From: Streptomyces halobius
Lineage (GTDB): Bacteria > Actinomycetota > Actinomycetes > Streptomycetales > Streptomycetaceae
Assembly: GCF_023277745.1 (NCBI RefSeq)
Contig: NZ_CP086322.1
Span: forward strand, 1,860,001-1,924,000
Direction of reading: 5' to 3'
DNA length: 64,000 nt
The notes beneath the pieces are model-generated. The model saw only the letters and a program-made list of their open reading frames with translations, was not told the DNA's origin and made no database searches. Of the stretch, positions 7,512 through 16,187 are shown in pieces; the stretch's first letter is position 1; each line of letters begins with the position of its first letter. The translations under genes and the position numbers were made by a program.

Positions 7512-8459
7512 ATGACCGGATCCGTATCCGCCACCGCCTCCGCGAGCAGTCCCCCGGCTGACATCGGTTGCCGTTTCGAGATCACGGACAGTTTCACGGT
7601 GGACGCCCCGGAACGGTGCCGACGGCTGCGGCTGTGGGCGCCGGTGATCCCCGATGTCCCGCACCAGCGGGTCCTCGACCTGGCCGTACGCGCCGACCTG
7701 CCCGCGGAGCTGACCCGGGAGGCCGAGTTCGGCAACACGCTCCTGCACGCCACAGCCCCGGCCCCCACGGCCGGGCGGTACTCCTTCGAACTGCGCTACG
7801 CCATCAAGCGGGTCCCCCGGCCCGGCACGACGGACCCGGCCCGCGCCACGGCTCTCGCCAGCCCCGAGCTGTTCGCCCGGACTCTGCAGCCCGAGCGGCA
7901 CGTCGACGTCGACGACCGCACCCGGGCCCTGGCCGCCGAGATCGTCGCGGGCGAGACGAACCCGCTGGAGCAGGCCCGCAGGATCTACGACCACACCACC
8001 GGTGCCATGACGTACGACGCCACCCAGCAGTCGTACCGGGGCAGCACCGAGCACGCCCTGGTCTGCCAGGTCGGCAACTGCAATGACATCCACGCCCTGT
8101 TCGTGTCCCTGTGCCGCTCGGTGGGCATCCCGGCCCGCTTCGTCCTGGGCCAGGCCCTCGAAGCCCCCACCGGCACGGCCGAGGACTGTGAGGTGTGCGG
8201 CTACCACTGCTGGGCGGAATTCTTCATCGCCGGGCTCGGCTGGCTGCCCGCGGACGCCTCCTGCGCCTGCAAGTACGGCACCCACGGACTCTTCGGCCGT
8301 CTGGAGTGCAATCACATCGCTTTCTCCACCGGTCGCGACCTGCTCTTCGACCCGCCGCAGCACGCAGGCCGCGCCCTGTTCTTCGCCGCCCCCTACGCCG
8401 AGGCCGACGGCGCCGCCGTCCCCGTGGAGCGCCGCCTGGCCTTCACCGAAGCGCCGTGA
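7512..8459 (+). CDS. Transglutaminase-like cysteine protease-fold protein
   Basis: 315 residues. The catalytic triad of the transglutaminase-like superfamily is visible: VGNCNDIHALF (Cys190), CGYHCWAEFF (His232) and WLPADAS (Asp248). An N-terminal beta-rich part (about 20-100) precedes it, as in bacterial DUF3857/transglut_core-type proteins. Extra cysteines near the site (CEVCGYHC, CACKYG) are unusual and might bind metal. RBS GAGAGG sits before the ATG at 7512. Bacterial members are peptidases or amidases acting on peptides; the substrate is unknown. It overlaps nothing and precedes the broken MFS gene. Confidence 0.85.
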   Translation: MTGSVSATASASSPPADIGCRFEITDSFTVDAPERCRRLRLWAPVIPDVPHQRVLDLAVRADLPAELTREAEFGNTLLHATAPAPTAGRYSFELRYAIKRVPRPGTTDPARATALASPELFARTLQPERHVDVDDRTRALAAEIVAGETNPLEQARRIYDHTTGAMTYDATQQSYRGSTEHALVCQVGNCNDIHALFVSLCRSVGIPARFVLGQALEAPTGTAEDCEVCGYHCWAEFFIAGLGWLPADASCACKYGTHGLFGRLECNHIAFSTGRDLLFDPPQHAGRALFFAAPYAEADGAAVPVERRLAFTEAP

Positions 8460-8507
8460 GGGAGACTGCCCCGGCGTCCCTCCGTCGCGGGAGTCGACAG
8501 CGGCCGG

Positions 8508-9771
8508 GTGGTGCGTGCCGTCACGGTCCGGCTGCTTCCCCTGCTGCTGGCCCTGTACGTCGCCAACTTCATCGACCGGGTGAACATCAGCGTCGCCGCA
8601 CTGCGGATGAACGCCGACCTGGGCCTGTCGACCACCGCCTACGGCCTGGCCTCGGGCATCTTCTTCACCGGTTATCTGCCGTGCCAGGTCCCGGCCGGCA
8701 TCGTGCTGCACCGACTCGGCGCCCGCCGGTGGATCGCCGCCATGGCCATCGGCTGGGGCATCTGCTCGGCCGCCACCGGCCTGGTCACGACCCCCGGACA
8801 GCTCTACGCGGTCCGCTTCCTGCTCGGCGCCGTCGAAGCGGGCTTCTTCCCCGGCGTCGTCCACTACCTCGGCTGCTTCTTCCCCGGCCCGGCCAAGGCC
8901 CGCGCCACCGCGTACTTCCTGCTCGGCGTGCCGATCGCCAACGTGGCCGGAGTCCCCCCTGGCCGGACTGCTCATCGAACACGGCGGGACGGGCACGATC
9001 GCGGGCTGGCGCACCATGTTCTGGCTGCTCGCCCTCCCCTCCGTACTGCTCGGCCTGGCCGCCCTGCGCGTCCTGCCCGACACCCCCCGCCACGCCCCCT
9101 GGCTCACCCGGGCCGAAGCCGCCTGGCTGACCGCGACCACCGCCGCCGAGCACACCCCGATGGCCGACCCGCCACGCCGTCCGGTGCTGACCGCGCTCCG
9201 CCACCGACGGCTCCTCGCCCATGCCGCCGTGTACGCGGGCCTCTGCTTCGCCCTCTACACCCTGCAGTTCTTCCTGCCCCAGATGGTCGCCGACGCCTTC
9301 GGCAGCGACTCGGTCACCCGCGTCTCCGCTGCCGTCGCGCTCTGTTACACCCTGGGCGCCGCGTGCATACTGGCCGTCAGCCGCCGCTCCGACCGCACCG
9401 GCGAACGCACCGGCCACCTCTCACTGGCTGCCCTGACCGGCGCGCTCGCCCTGGCCCTGGCCCCGGTGGTCGCTTCCCCGCTGCTTGCCGCGGCCACGCT
9501 GACGGTTGCCCTCGCCTGCGTCCTGGCCGCCGTCCCCGTCTTCTGGGCCCTGCCCCTCGCCCTGCCCGCCGGTCTGTGCGCTTCGGCCGGAGTCGCGGCG
9601 GTCAACTCCCTGAGCAGCGTCGCCAGTTTCCTCGCCCCGTACACGACCGGCGCCCTCAAAGACCTGACCGGCACCTACGGCGCGGCCCTGCTGAGCGCGG
9701 CCGGGCTCCTCGTCCTCAGCAGCGGCAGCGCCCTGTTGCTGGGACGGACGCGCCACCCAGCCGGAACGTAG
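8508..9771 (+). pseudogene. MFS transporter (ACS-like), frameshifted
   Basis: The first frame, from a GTG at 8508, encodes LYVANFIDRVNISVAALRMN, the family start of anion:cation symporters (hexuronate/phthalate type), through YFLLGVPIANVAGV. The second frame carries on from LAGLLIEHGGTGTIAGW to the end near 9771 with the remaining membrane segments. The break is at a run of six C around 8954-8959; removing one C restores a continuous protein of about 420 residues. All 12 membrane segments would then be present, so this could be a sequencing error instead of a real mutation. Substrate not predictable. Confidence 0.75.
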
Positions 9772-9958
9772 GCGGAGCCGACCCCGCTGACCTGGCCGTA
9801 TCGGTGCCCGGCAAGTAGGTGTGGAGGCGGCTGCCCTCCGGGGGCCGGGCTCCACCCGCCGGCTGTGGTGCCTGGTCCTGCTCCTGCCGCTGCCTGCCCT
9901 TGCCCGAACAGCGCCTGGCTCGGCCGGGATACGACGGTGGGGCAGCGCGGGCCGCTGG

Positions 9959-10378
9959 TCACCGACTGGGGTCGGGGCCGGTCTCGATGATCCGGCACAC
10001 GACGGCGTCGCCGCCGGCCCTGCGGGTCTGGTCGGCGGTGCGGCGGGCGTCGAGCAGCGCCGCGCGGAGCCGGCGCAGCTCGGTCAGGGTGCGGTTGATC
10101 TGGTCGAGGTGGGCGTCGAGGAGCTGGGTGACCCGGGCGCAGGGCTGGGCGCCACCGCGCTGCAGGTCGAGGACGTCGTTGATCTCGTCCAGGGTCAGGC
10201 CGAGGGCCTTGGCGCGGCGGATGAAGCGCAGCACTTCCAGATCGGCCTCGTCGAAGAGCCGGTAGCCGGCCTCGGTCCGCTCGGCCTCGGGCAGCAGCCC
10301 CTTGGCCTCCCACAGCCGGATGGCTTTGCGGCTCACCCCGGCCAGCTCGGCCGCCTTTCCCACGGTCACGCCTCGCAT
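9959..10378 (-). CDS. Heavy-metal-responsive MerR regulator (CadR/ZntR-like)
   Basis: 139 residues. HTH GKAAELAGVSRKAIRLWEAK, dimerisation helix and a metal-binding arrangement with Cys80 (GGAQPCARV, at the start of the long helix) and Cys128 near the C-terminus (VVCRII), as in divalent-metal sensors such as ZntR, CadR and PbrR; the short CueR loop CxxxxxxxC is not seen. It is divergent from a P1B-type ATPase relic, with a shared operator at 10414-10434, the standard arrangement of such sensors. Start at 10378 (MRGVTVG). With its ATPase dead, its remaining target may be the metallothionein-like gene at 6901. Confidence 0.88.
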   Translation of the reverse strand: MRGVTVGKAAELAGVSRKAIRLWEAKGLLPEAERTEAGYRLFDEADLEVLRFIRRAKALGLTLDEINDVLDLQRGGAQPCARVTQLLDAHLDQINRTLTELRRLRAALLDARRTADQTRRAGGDAVVCRIIETGPDPSR

Positions 10379-10410
10379 GCGCTGCCCCTTTCTCCCCTCG
10401 CCCGCCAAGC

Positions 10411-10434
10411 TTGACCTTACCCCTCGGGCAAGGT
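10411..10434 (+). promoter_or_regulatory. MerR-type metal operator between merR-like gene and ATPase relic
   Basis: TTGACC (10411-10416) overlaps the left arm of an inverted repeat that starts ACCTTACCC and ends GGGCAAGGT (10414-10434). It is the same architecture as 6808-6831, including the overlap of -35 and left arm. It lies between the MerR gene and the ATPase relic, which diverge. Confidence 0.75.
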
Positions 10435-10498
10435 TTCAGCGTCATGGCAGAGCGAGGTACGAGCAGCCTGAGGGCTGTTCCCGGCCTCTGGAGGAGCG

Positions 10499-10870
10499 AT
10501 GGGCGCAAAGGATGCGCAGGACCTCCTGCTGTACGTACAGGGCATGACCCGCACCGGCTGCGAGGAGCGCGTCGGCAGGGTGTGTCCCGGCTGGTCACCG
10601 GGGACAACCCCCGGGCCGCCCATCACGTCGCCAGGCAGCTGGGCATCGCCGAGGTCCGTGCCGAGGTCCTTCCGGACCGCCAGGCCGCCCTGGTACGCGA
10701 ACTCCAGGCCGACGGCGCCAAGGTGGCCATGGTCGGGGGACGGCATCAACGACGCCCCGCCCTGATGCAGGCCGACGTCGGCATCGCGCTGGGCAGCGGC
10801 ACCGACATCGCCACCGAATCCGCCGACATCATCGCCGTCCGCGACGACATCTATGGCGCGGTGCGGCGGC
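10499..10870 (+). pseudogene. Collapsed P1B-type metal ATPase
   Basis: From the ATG at 10499 (RBS GGAGGA) the first 20 residues resemble a metal-binding HMA domain, VQGMTRTGCEERVGRV, in which the first Cys of the GMTCxxC site is Arg. The next frame jumps straight to the P-domain: RLVTGDNPRAAHHVARQLGI, then AKVAMVG, with another shift inside the GDGIND hinge, then QADVGIALGSGTDIATESAD. All membrane segments, the A-domain and the phosphorylated DKTGT are missing. A large internal deletion plus frameshift. Confidence 0.85.
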
Positions 10871-11189
10871 GCCAGGGCAGCCATGCCCGCCGTGGTGCGG
10901 CGCCGGCGGCTGGGGCAAGGTGCGGGGCATGTGCACGGACCATGGCCAGCACCTCGCGCGCGCTGGGGTTGGTCAGGGCCCGCCCGGCCACCTCCACGGT
11001 GGGGACGGTCTCGTTGCCGCCGTTGAGGGACCGCACGTACGCCGCGGCGCGGCCGTCCTCCCAGATGTCGTGCCACTCCACGGGCAGGCCGGTGCGCTTC
11101 AATCCGTGGCGCAGCATCGCGCAGTACGGGCAGCCGGGCCGCCAGTAAACACGGACGGCCTCCGTTTTCGGGGCCTTGGGGTCGCTCAT
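10851..11189 (-). CDS. Glutaredoxin-fold protein, mycoredoxin-like
   Basis: 112 residues with active site RPGCPYCAML (Cys20, Cys23) and the cis-Pro loop ETVPTVEVAG. Actinobacterial mycoredoxins use CxxC to reduce mycothiol mixed disulfides, including the arsenate-mycothiol adduct. The start at 11189 follows GGAGACC. Its 3' end overlaps the tail of the ATPase relic on the opposite strand by about 20 bp. It lies at the downstream end of the minus-strand cluster that runs from 16924, so it may serve that pathway, but a 347-bp gap separates it from the flavoprotein gene. Confidence 0.85.
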   Translation of the reverse strand: MSDPKAPKTEAVRVYWRPGCPYCAMLRHGLKRTGLPVEWHDIWEDGRAAAYVRSLNGGNETVPTVEVAGRALTNPSAREVLAMVRAHAPHLAPAAGAAPRRAWLPWRRRTAP

Positions 11190-11535
11190 GCCGGTCTCCA
11201 CTTCGTCTGTGGTCCAGAAACCCGCCGGGACGTCGTCGGCATTCCGGCGTGCAGGGCACGGGGTGGCTTCGTCCGGGCGATGGGCTCACCACCGGGGCCC
11301 GGTGTGCGGGGGTTCGCGTGCGGTGCAGGCGAGTGCGGCCGGCTGGGTGGGGAAAGGGGGAACGAGCGGGCGGGGCGGTGGCCGCGTGGACACCGACGAG
11401 GGAGGCGGTGGCCCTGCTGCTGCGGGGTGCACGGTGCGTACTGCCGTGCCGGTCGCGGCGGTGGTGGGGAACGGAAGTCCCCTCCGGCGGCGATGGTGGG
11501 GAAGGGAAGCCCCCTCCGGCGGGCTGATGTCTCCT
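11190..11535. other. Gap with short direct repeats
   Basis: No convincing gene. Contains a 28-bp direct repeat pair (listed separately) and a further partial copy of its GGTGGGGAA start near 11347. May hold the promoter of the mycoredoxin gene. Confidence 0.35.
11463..11522. repeat. Direct repeat, two 28-bp copies 32 bp apart
   Basis: GGTGGGGAACGGAAGTCCCC... (11463-11490) and GGTGGGGAAGGGAAGCCCCC... (11495-11522), both ending CTCCGGCGG. They differ at two positions. Within each unit GGGGA and TCCCC can pair, so each copy could form a small hairpin. Confidence 0.7.
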
Positions 11536-12819
11536 TTACGAGGCGGTCGGCACCTCCGTACATGGCTGCCCGGCCGGGGGATGCGCCGACACGACCGCGT
11601 CGACCTGTTCGTACCCGGTGCGCAGGAGGAAGGTGTTCAGGCGGCCGTAGGACTTGGCGCCGAGGATGAAGAAGCCGGGTTCGGGGGTGCGGAGTTGGTC
11701 GATGCCAGGGGCGGGCTGGGCGAGGCAGTCGCCGCCCGCTGCTCCTAGGAGGGCGGCGGAGAGGTTCATCGGGGCGCCGGTGGCGTAGCACTCGTGGACG
11801 TGGAGCTGGCGGTAGAGGCTGTGGTCGCCGGTGTAGCCGGTGAGCGAGATGACGTGGTCGCAGATCACCGAGCGGGGGCCGGCGGCAGTGGCGAGGCGGG
11901 CGCACATTGGGGCCTCCCCTGCGCAGGGAGGTCCCCCCTGTTCGAGCGGAGTCGAGAACGTGGGGAAGGAGTCGAGAGCTGGGGGAAGGTCGCCGTCGGG
12001 GTGCAAGGACTGGACGTGTGCGCCGGTGTGGACGGTGACGCGGTCGCAGGAGCCGTCGGCCAGGTGCTGGGAGGTGTCGACGAGTTCCTGGCGGCCGGGG
12101 AGGGTGTCGTCGGTGATGGCGCCCCAGTCGGGGGCCGGGCTGCGGACGGCCCACTCCAGGCGGGTGCCTGGGAGGGTGGCGAGATCGCGGGCGGCGGTCT
12201 GGGCGGACTTGCCGGCGCCCACGAGCAGGACGGTGCCTGCCCAGCGGTCCGGGTCGTCGACATTCGGGAGGGTGCGGGTGATGCGGTGGGCGAGGGCGCG
12301 CTCGCCGGGGGCGGGGATGCCGCCGTTGCCGAGGGTGTTGGGGTGGGAGTAGGTGCCGGTGCAGTCCAGGACGAGGTCGGCTTCGACGGTGTCCTCGCCG
12401 TCCGGGGTGTCGAGCAGGAGGGTGAAGGGAGCGGTGGCGCGGGCGGGGGTGCCGATCTGTTCGTGTTTGAGCAGTCCGGTGCGGGCGATGGCGGCCACAC
12501 GGGTGCGGTAGCGGATGCGGCCCGCGAGGGCTGGTGATGGGGCGAGTGGCTCAAGGAGCTGGGTGACGAGTTCGCCGCCGGTGGGGCAGCGGTCGCCGGA
12601 CGGGACGGGGTGGCCCGCGCGGGTGAGATGGGTGCGCATCCGCCAGGAGGTGTTCAGGTCCCAGGGGGTGAAGAGCCGTACGTGGCTCCAGTCGCGTACG
12701 TGGCCGGCGATGGTGTCCGATGCCTCGTAGACGGTGAACAACCATCCGGCGTCGGCACAGGCGAGTGCGGCATCGAGGCCGACGGGGCCGGCGCCGAGGA
12801 TGGCGACGTTCGGCTGCAT
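11536..12819 (-). CDS. FAD/NAD(P)-binding flavoprotein monooxygenase-like
   Basis: 427 residues. N-terminal FAD-binding Rossmann motif NVAILGAGPVGLDAALACAD and a second nucleotide-binding motif TVLLVGAGKSAQTAARDL around residue 195, the layout of class B flavin monooxygenases and thioredoxin-reductase-like oxidoreductases. HVRLFTPWDLNTS and GTYSHPNTLGNGG are further conserved-looking patches. No CxxC redox pair is present. Similar flavoproteins (ArsO-like) occur in Streptomyces arsenic islands. It follows the metallophosphatase/radical-SAM gene by 22 bp on the same strand, so both likely form an operon. Reaction unknown. Confidence 0.8.
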   Translation of the reverse strand: MQPNVAILGAGPVGLDAALACADAGWLFTVYEASDTIAGHVRDWSHVRLFTPWDLNTSWRMRTHLTRAGHPVPSGDRCPTGGELVTQLLEPLAPSPALAGRIRYRTRVAAIARTGLLKHEQIGTPARATAPFTLLLDTPDGEDTVEADLVLDCTGTYSHPNTLGNGGIPAPGERALAHRITRTLPNVDDPDRWAGTVLLVGAGKSAQTAARDLATLPGTRLEWAVRSPAPDWGAITDDTLPGRQELVDTSQHLADGSCDRVTVHTGAHVQSLHPDGDLPPALDSFPTFSTPLEQGGPPCAGEAPMCARLATAAGPRSVICDHVISLTGYTGDHSLYRQLHVHECYATGAPMNLSAALLGAAGGDCLAQPAPGIDQLRTPEPGFFILGAKSYGRLNTFLLRTGYEQVDAVVSAHPPAGQPCTEVPTAS

Positions 12820-12841
12820 CAGGAACTCCCTCGTGGTGATG

Positions 12842-14518
12842 TCAGATGGCGCAGTGGACAGGGCGGGGCAGGCTGCCGTCGGTGAGGCGGGCGGTGAAGA
12901 ACCGCTCGGTCACGAGCTGCTTTCCCGTCTCCAGTGGGGTGCCCGTGGGGGCGAGGTGCATATCGGGGCTGGTGGCCGTGTCGGCGCCGACGGGGTGCCA
13001 GTGCAGGCCGTCGGCGGTGACGGTGAGTTCGGGGATGCTGGAGTCCTCGCCGATCTCGACGCCGGTGTCGGAGAAGCCGCGGCGGAGGAGGGGGCGTACG
13101 GCGAAGTGGTCGGCGGGCAGGCCGAGTTCGGTGAGCAGGGCGGCTACGGCGGGGATTTCGGCGGTGTTGTCGGAGGTTTCGGTGAGGGCGACGCGGGGTG
13201 GCAGGCCGAGGTCGATCAGGTGGCGGATGCCGTCGAGGGTGCGGGTCCAGGAGCCGGGGCCGCGGTGCAGGTCGTGGACGTGGGCGGTGGCGCCGTCCAG
13301 GGATGTCTGGACGGTGAGTTTGCGGCCGGCGAGCGCCCCGAGGCCATCCGCTCGTCGGCCGTGCAGCAGCATCGCGTTGGTCATGGCGACGGTGGGCAGC
13401 TGGGAGCCGGCGTAGTCGAGGAGTTCAACGATGTCGGGGTGGAGGAAGGGTTCGCCGCCGGTGATGTAGAGCTCGGTGAAGCCGGCTTCGACGGCTTCGT
13501 CGACCAGGGTGCGGAAGGTGGCGGCGGGCAGGGTGCGCGGGGCGGCCTTCGGCGAGGAGGCGACGGCGCAGTAGTCGCAGGCCAGGTTGCAGTGGAAGTT
13601 GGTGTAAAGCCAGAGGCGGGAGGGGAAGTAGGGGCTGCCGAACAAGGGGACCACCGGCCGGTCGCCTTCCAGTGCCTGGGGCGTGGTCTCGCCCCAGCCG
13701 TCGTCGGCGGGCCGGAACCCGGACGGGAGGGTGGAGCGGTAGAGGTGGTAGCGGCCCCGGGAACGCTCGGCCGGGGGCAGGACCTCAAGGCACGTGGTCC
13801 ACCAGCCGGTCTCTACGGTCTCCACAAAGATTTCAGGAAGTCCCGCGTCACGCATGGAGCGGGCCTGTGCCTGCCAGTCGTACCCGAGCGGGATCAGCTC
13901 GGCCTCAGCCTTGCCGTCCTCGATGTCGAGGACCGCGTACCAGACCTCGCGACGGCCGTCGTTGGCAGGTTTCCCCAGGACGCCGACGTTGACCGCGAGG
14001 GTGTCACCGATGCGTCGCCGCCAGGGCAGTCCGCTGTGGGTGCACAGGATGACGTCCGCGCCGGATGCCTCGGCGCGAAGGCGATGCCGGTCGTCGGGCA
14101 GGGACTCCCACCAGAAGTCGTTCAGCGTGAGAGTGGAGCCGTGCACCATGTGCACATCCAAGCCACCGATCATCTCGCGGTGCTCGGTGGGCAGGGTCCC
14201 CATCCAGGCGGCGAAGTCGCGACTGGTGGTGGCGAGGGTGTGGTCGTAGACGATCTGGGCGTACGCGTTGTCCTTCGGGTCGCGGTAGCCGCAGCCGCAG
14301 TCCGTGTCGCCGCGGGCGATCGCCACGTCGTAGTTGCCCGCGATGCACTCGACGCCGGCATCGGTCAGGATCGGCCACAGGGCGTCGACGTCGGCGCCGA
14401 AGCCGCCGAGGTCGCCCAGGCAGAACAGCCGCTCGGCGCCGCGCGCTCGGGCGTCGTCGACGAAGGCTTGCAGGGCGTACGGGTTGCCGTAGGGGCCGCC
14501 GCATACAGCGATCCGCAT
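12842..14518 (-). CDS. Metallophosphatase / radical-SAM fusion enzyme
   Basis: 558 residues with two catalytic modules. Residues 1-200 are a calcineurin-like metallophosphoesterase with GDLGGFGAD, GNYD, HMVHGS and HSGLP as metal ligands. Residues about 300-520 are a radical-SAM domain with the cluster motif CNLACDYC (Cys310, 314, 317), GGEPFLHPD as the SAM-binding GGE, and a TIM-barrel pattern after it. I start at 14518 (MRIAVCGG), since upstream residues look non-coding. It is the central enzyme of a minus-strand cluster with an MTAP-like phosphorylase and a TIGR04282-type glycosyltransferase. That set resembles arsenosugar-type routes, in which a radical-SAM enzyme adds a 5'-deoxyadenosyl group, but no arsM is seen here. 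Confidence 0.88.
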   Translation of the reverse strand: MRIAVCGGPYGNPYALQAFVDDARARGAERLFCLGDLGGFGADVDALWPILTDAGVECIAGNYDVAIARGDTDCGCGYRDPKDNAYAQIVYDHTLATTSRDFAAWMGTLPTEHREMIGGLDVHMVHGSTLTLNDFWWESLPDDRHRLRAEASGADVILCTHSGLPWRRRIGDTLAVNVGVLGKPANDGRREVWYAVLDIEDGKAEAELIPLGYDWQAQARSMRDAGLPEIFVETVETGWWTTCLEVLPPAERSRGRYHLYRSTLPSGFRPADDGWGETTPQALEGDRPVVPLFGSPYFPSRLWLYTNFHCNLACDYCAVASSPKAAPRTLPAATFRTLVDEAVEAGFTELYITGGEPFLHPDIVELLDYAGSQLPTVAMTNAMLLHGRRADGLGALAGRKLTVQTSLDGATAHVHDLHRGPGSWTRTLDGIRHLIDLGLPPRVALTETSDNTAEIPAVAALLTELGLPADHFAVRPLLRRGFSDTGVEIGEDSSIPELTVTADGLHWHPVGADTATSPDMHLAPTGTPLETGKQLVTERFFTARLTDGSLPRPVHCAI

Positions 14519-14595
14519 GAGGGGTCTCTCCAACCTGGTGCGGGAACGGGATGGTTCAGGGACGGTCGACACCTTCATGCCGTCATGTCATGGCG

Positions 14596-15267
14596 TCATG
14601 CCGTCTCCAACGGGTCCAGCAGGGCAGCGATACGCTGCGGCAGGAGCGGGGCGTCGCGCAGCGCGGCGGCGTCTTCGGGGGTGTCCAGGTCCCGTAGCGG
14701 GGAAATGAGTTCGGCATGCAGCCCCGTGTCGGTGGCGAGCGCGAAGGTGGTGGCCAGCACCTTGTCCGTGCTCCAGCAGGCCGTGTCGAGGGCGAAGAGC
14801 TGGGGGTGCGGGGAGTGCATCCCGATCAGGTAGTAGCCGCCGTCCAGGGCCGGGCCCAGCACCACGTCCCTGCTCTCCAGGGTGGTAAAGGCGGCGGCCA
14901 GGTGGTGTGCGGTCAGGGTCGGGGCATCGGTGCCGATGACCAGCAGTGGTCCCGCGCCGTCGGCGAAGACCTCGGCGACGGCGGCCGTCAGCCGTTGTCC
15001 GAGGTCCCCGCCGCGCTGAACGAGCAGCCGGACCGCGGCCGGTGCCAGGTCGCGCACGCCGTCCTCGTCCTCCCCGCCGTCCGGGGCGTACGCCAGGTAG
15101 GTGCGCAGCCCCTGGGCCGTGGTTGTCTCCAGGGTGTGGCGGATGAGTTCGGCTTGGAGGACGGCGCAGCGCTGGGGGCCGAGCAATGGATGCAGCCGGG
15201 TCTTGACGGTGCCGGGCCGGGGGGTCTTCGCCATGACGAGTACGGCGGGGGTGCGTGCCGTGCTCAT
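14596..15267 (-). CDS. TIGR04282/DUF2064-type glycosyltransferase
   Basis: 223 residues. It opens VLVMAKTPRPGTVKTRLHPL, the nucleotide-sugar-binding start of the DUF2064 GT-A fold, and has VIGTDAPTLTAHHL (metal/nucleotide site) and LGPALDGGYYLIGM. NCBI names this family arsenosugar biosynthesis glycosyltransferase (TIGR04282) because of its neighbourhoods; many members are uncharacterised. The start ATG overlaps the stop of the MTAP-like gene by 4 bp, so they are translationally coupled. It probably transfers a sugar or handles a sugar nucleotide in the cluster's product. Confidence 0.85.
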   Translation of the reverse strand: MSTARTPAVLVMAKTPRPGTVKTRLHPLLGPQRCAVLQAELIRHTLETTTAQGLRTYLAYAPDGGEDEDGVRDLAPAAVRLLVQRGGDLGQRLTAAVAEVFADGAGPLLVIGTDAPTLTAHHLAAAFTTLESRDVVLGPALDGGYYLIGMHSPHPQLFALDTACWSTDKVLATTFALATDTGLHAELISPLRDLDTPEDAAALRDAPLLPQRIAALLDPLETA

Positions 15268-16052
15268 GAGTCGAATCGGTGGACGAACCCGGCGGGGGTC
15301 GCCGCGTTCAGAGTGGGCACGGCGCGTGCGACGAGTTCGGCGAAGATCGTCTTGCTGGCTGCCATCCGGTTGAGGAGTGCCTGCACGGGTTCGGGTTCGG
15401 GGGCGATGCCGTTGGCGTAGTCGGTGACGAATCCGACGAGGGCCAGGGGCAGTTCGGCTTCGCCGGCCAGTACCGTTTCGGGCCCGGCGGTCTGGCTGAC
15501 CGCGGTCACTTTCGCGGTGGCGAGCGCGGCGATCTCGGCGCGGGAGTTGAAGCGGGGGCCGTCCACATGGCCGTAGACGCCCTGTTCCACGACCGGTGCC
15601 CGGGTCTCGTGGGCGGCGGTGATCAGTGCCTGGCGCAGGGGTTCGCTGAAGGGGCGGTCGAAGATCCAGTGACCGCGCCCTGCCTTGCCCGGGGTGTCGT
15701 GCCAGGTGCAGGGGGTGCCGTCGGGTAGCCGGTTGGCGGGGAAGTACAGGTCGTCGAAGATGATCAGTGAGCCGGGCGGGGTGGCCGGGTCGACTGCTCC
15801 GCACACCGTCAGGGAGACCACGGCGTCGACGTTGGCGGCCTGCAGTGCCGTGAGGTTCGCCTTGTGGTCGACCTGGTGTGACAGCCGGTGGTGCCCGGCG
15901 CCGTGCCGGGACAGCTGGACGATCTCCACCCCTTTGAGGCGGCCCTCGGTGACCGTGACCTGGCCGTAGGCGGTGGTGACGGTTTGTGGGGCCGCGCTTG
16001 CCATGTGGGGCCAGTCATAGCTGCCCGATCCGGTGATGACGCCGATACGCAT
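15264..16052 (-). CDS. MTAP/purine nucleoside phosphorylase family protein
   Basis: 262 residues. Opens MRIGVITGSGSYDW, with LSRHGAGHHRLSHQVDHKAN, LTVCGAVDP, EQGVYGHVDGPRFNSRAEI and FVTDYANG, which match the 5'-methylthioadenosine/nucleoside phosphorylase fold. The family cleaves methylthioadenosine or 5'-deoxyadenosine to adenine and the sugar phosphate. Next to a radical-SAM enzyme it could remove adenine from a 5'-deoxyadenosyl intermediate. Coupled by ATGA overlap to the glycosyltransferase downstream. Confidence 0.88.
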   Translation of the reverse strand: MRIGVITGSGSYDWPHMASAAPQTVTTAYGQVTVTEGRLKGVEIVQLSRHGAGHHRLSHQVDHKANLTALQAANVDAVVSLTVCGAVDPATPPGSLIIFDDLYFPANRLPDGTPCTWHDTPGKAGRGHWIFDRPFSEPLRQALITAAHETRAPVVEQGVYGHVDGPRFNSRAEIAALATAKVTAVSQTAGPETVLAGEAELPLALVGFVTDYANGIAPEPEPVQALLNRMAASKTIFAELVARAVPTLNAATPAGFVHRFDS

Positions 16053-16187
16053 GGACTACTTCTTCTCCTTGGGGACGGGGCGGGAGACGGGTCGGGAGGC
16101 GAGGCAGTCAACGGGGTTGGCGGTGGCGGCGAGCAGGGCGGGCGGGGTGCCGGTGGTCAACAGCGCGCAGTGTCGCCACGAGTCCCA

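Noticed and set aside
7374..9155. Long minus-strand open frame (593 codons) opposite the transglutaminase-like and MFS genes
   Set aside because: No family resemblance; Gly/Gln/Arg-rich shadow created by the high-GC third positions of the plus-strand genes.
12734..14833. Plus-strand open frame of 699 codons
   Set aside because: Antisense to the radical-SAM/metallophosphatase gene, low-complexity Gly/Val/Ala composition, no motifs.
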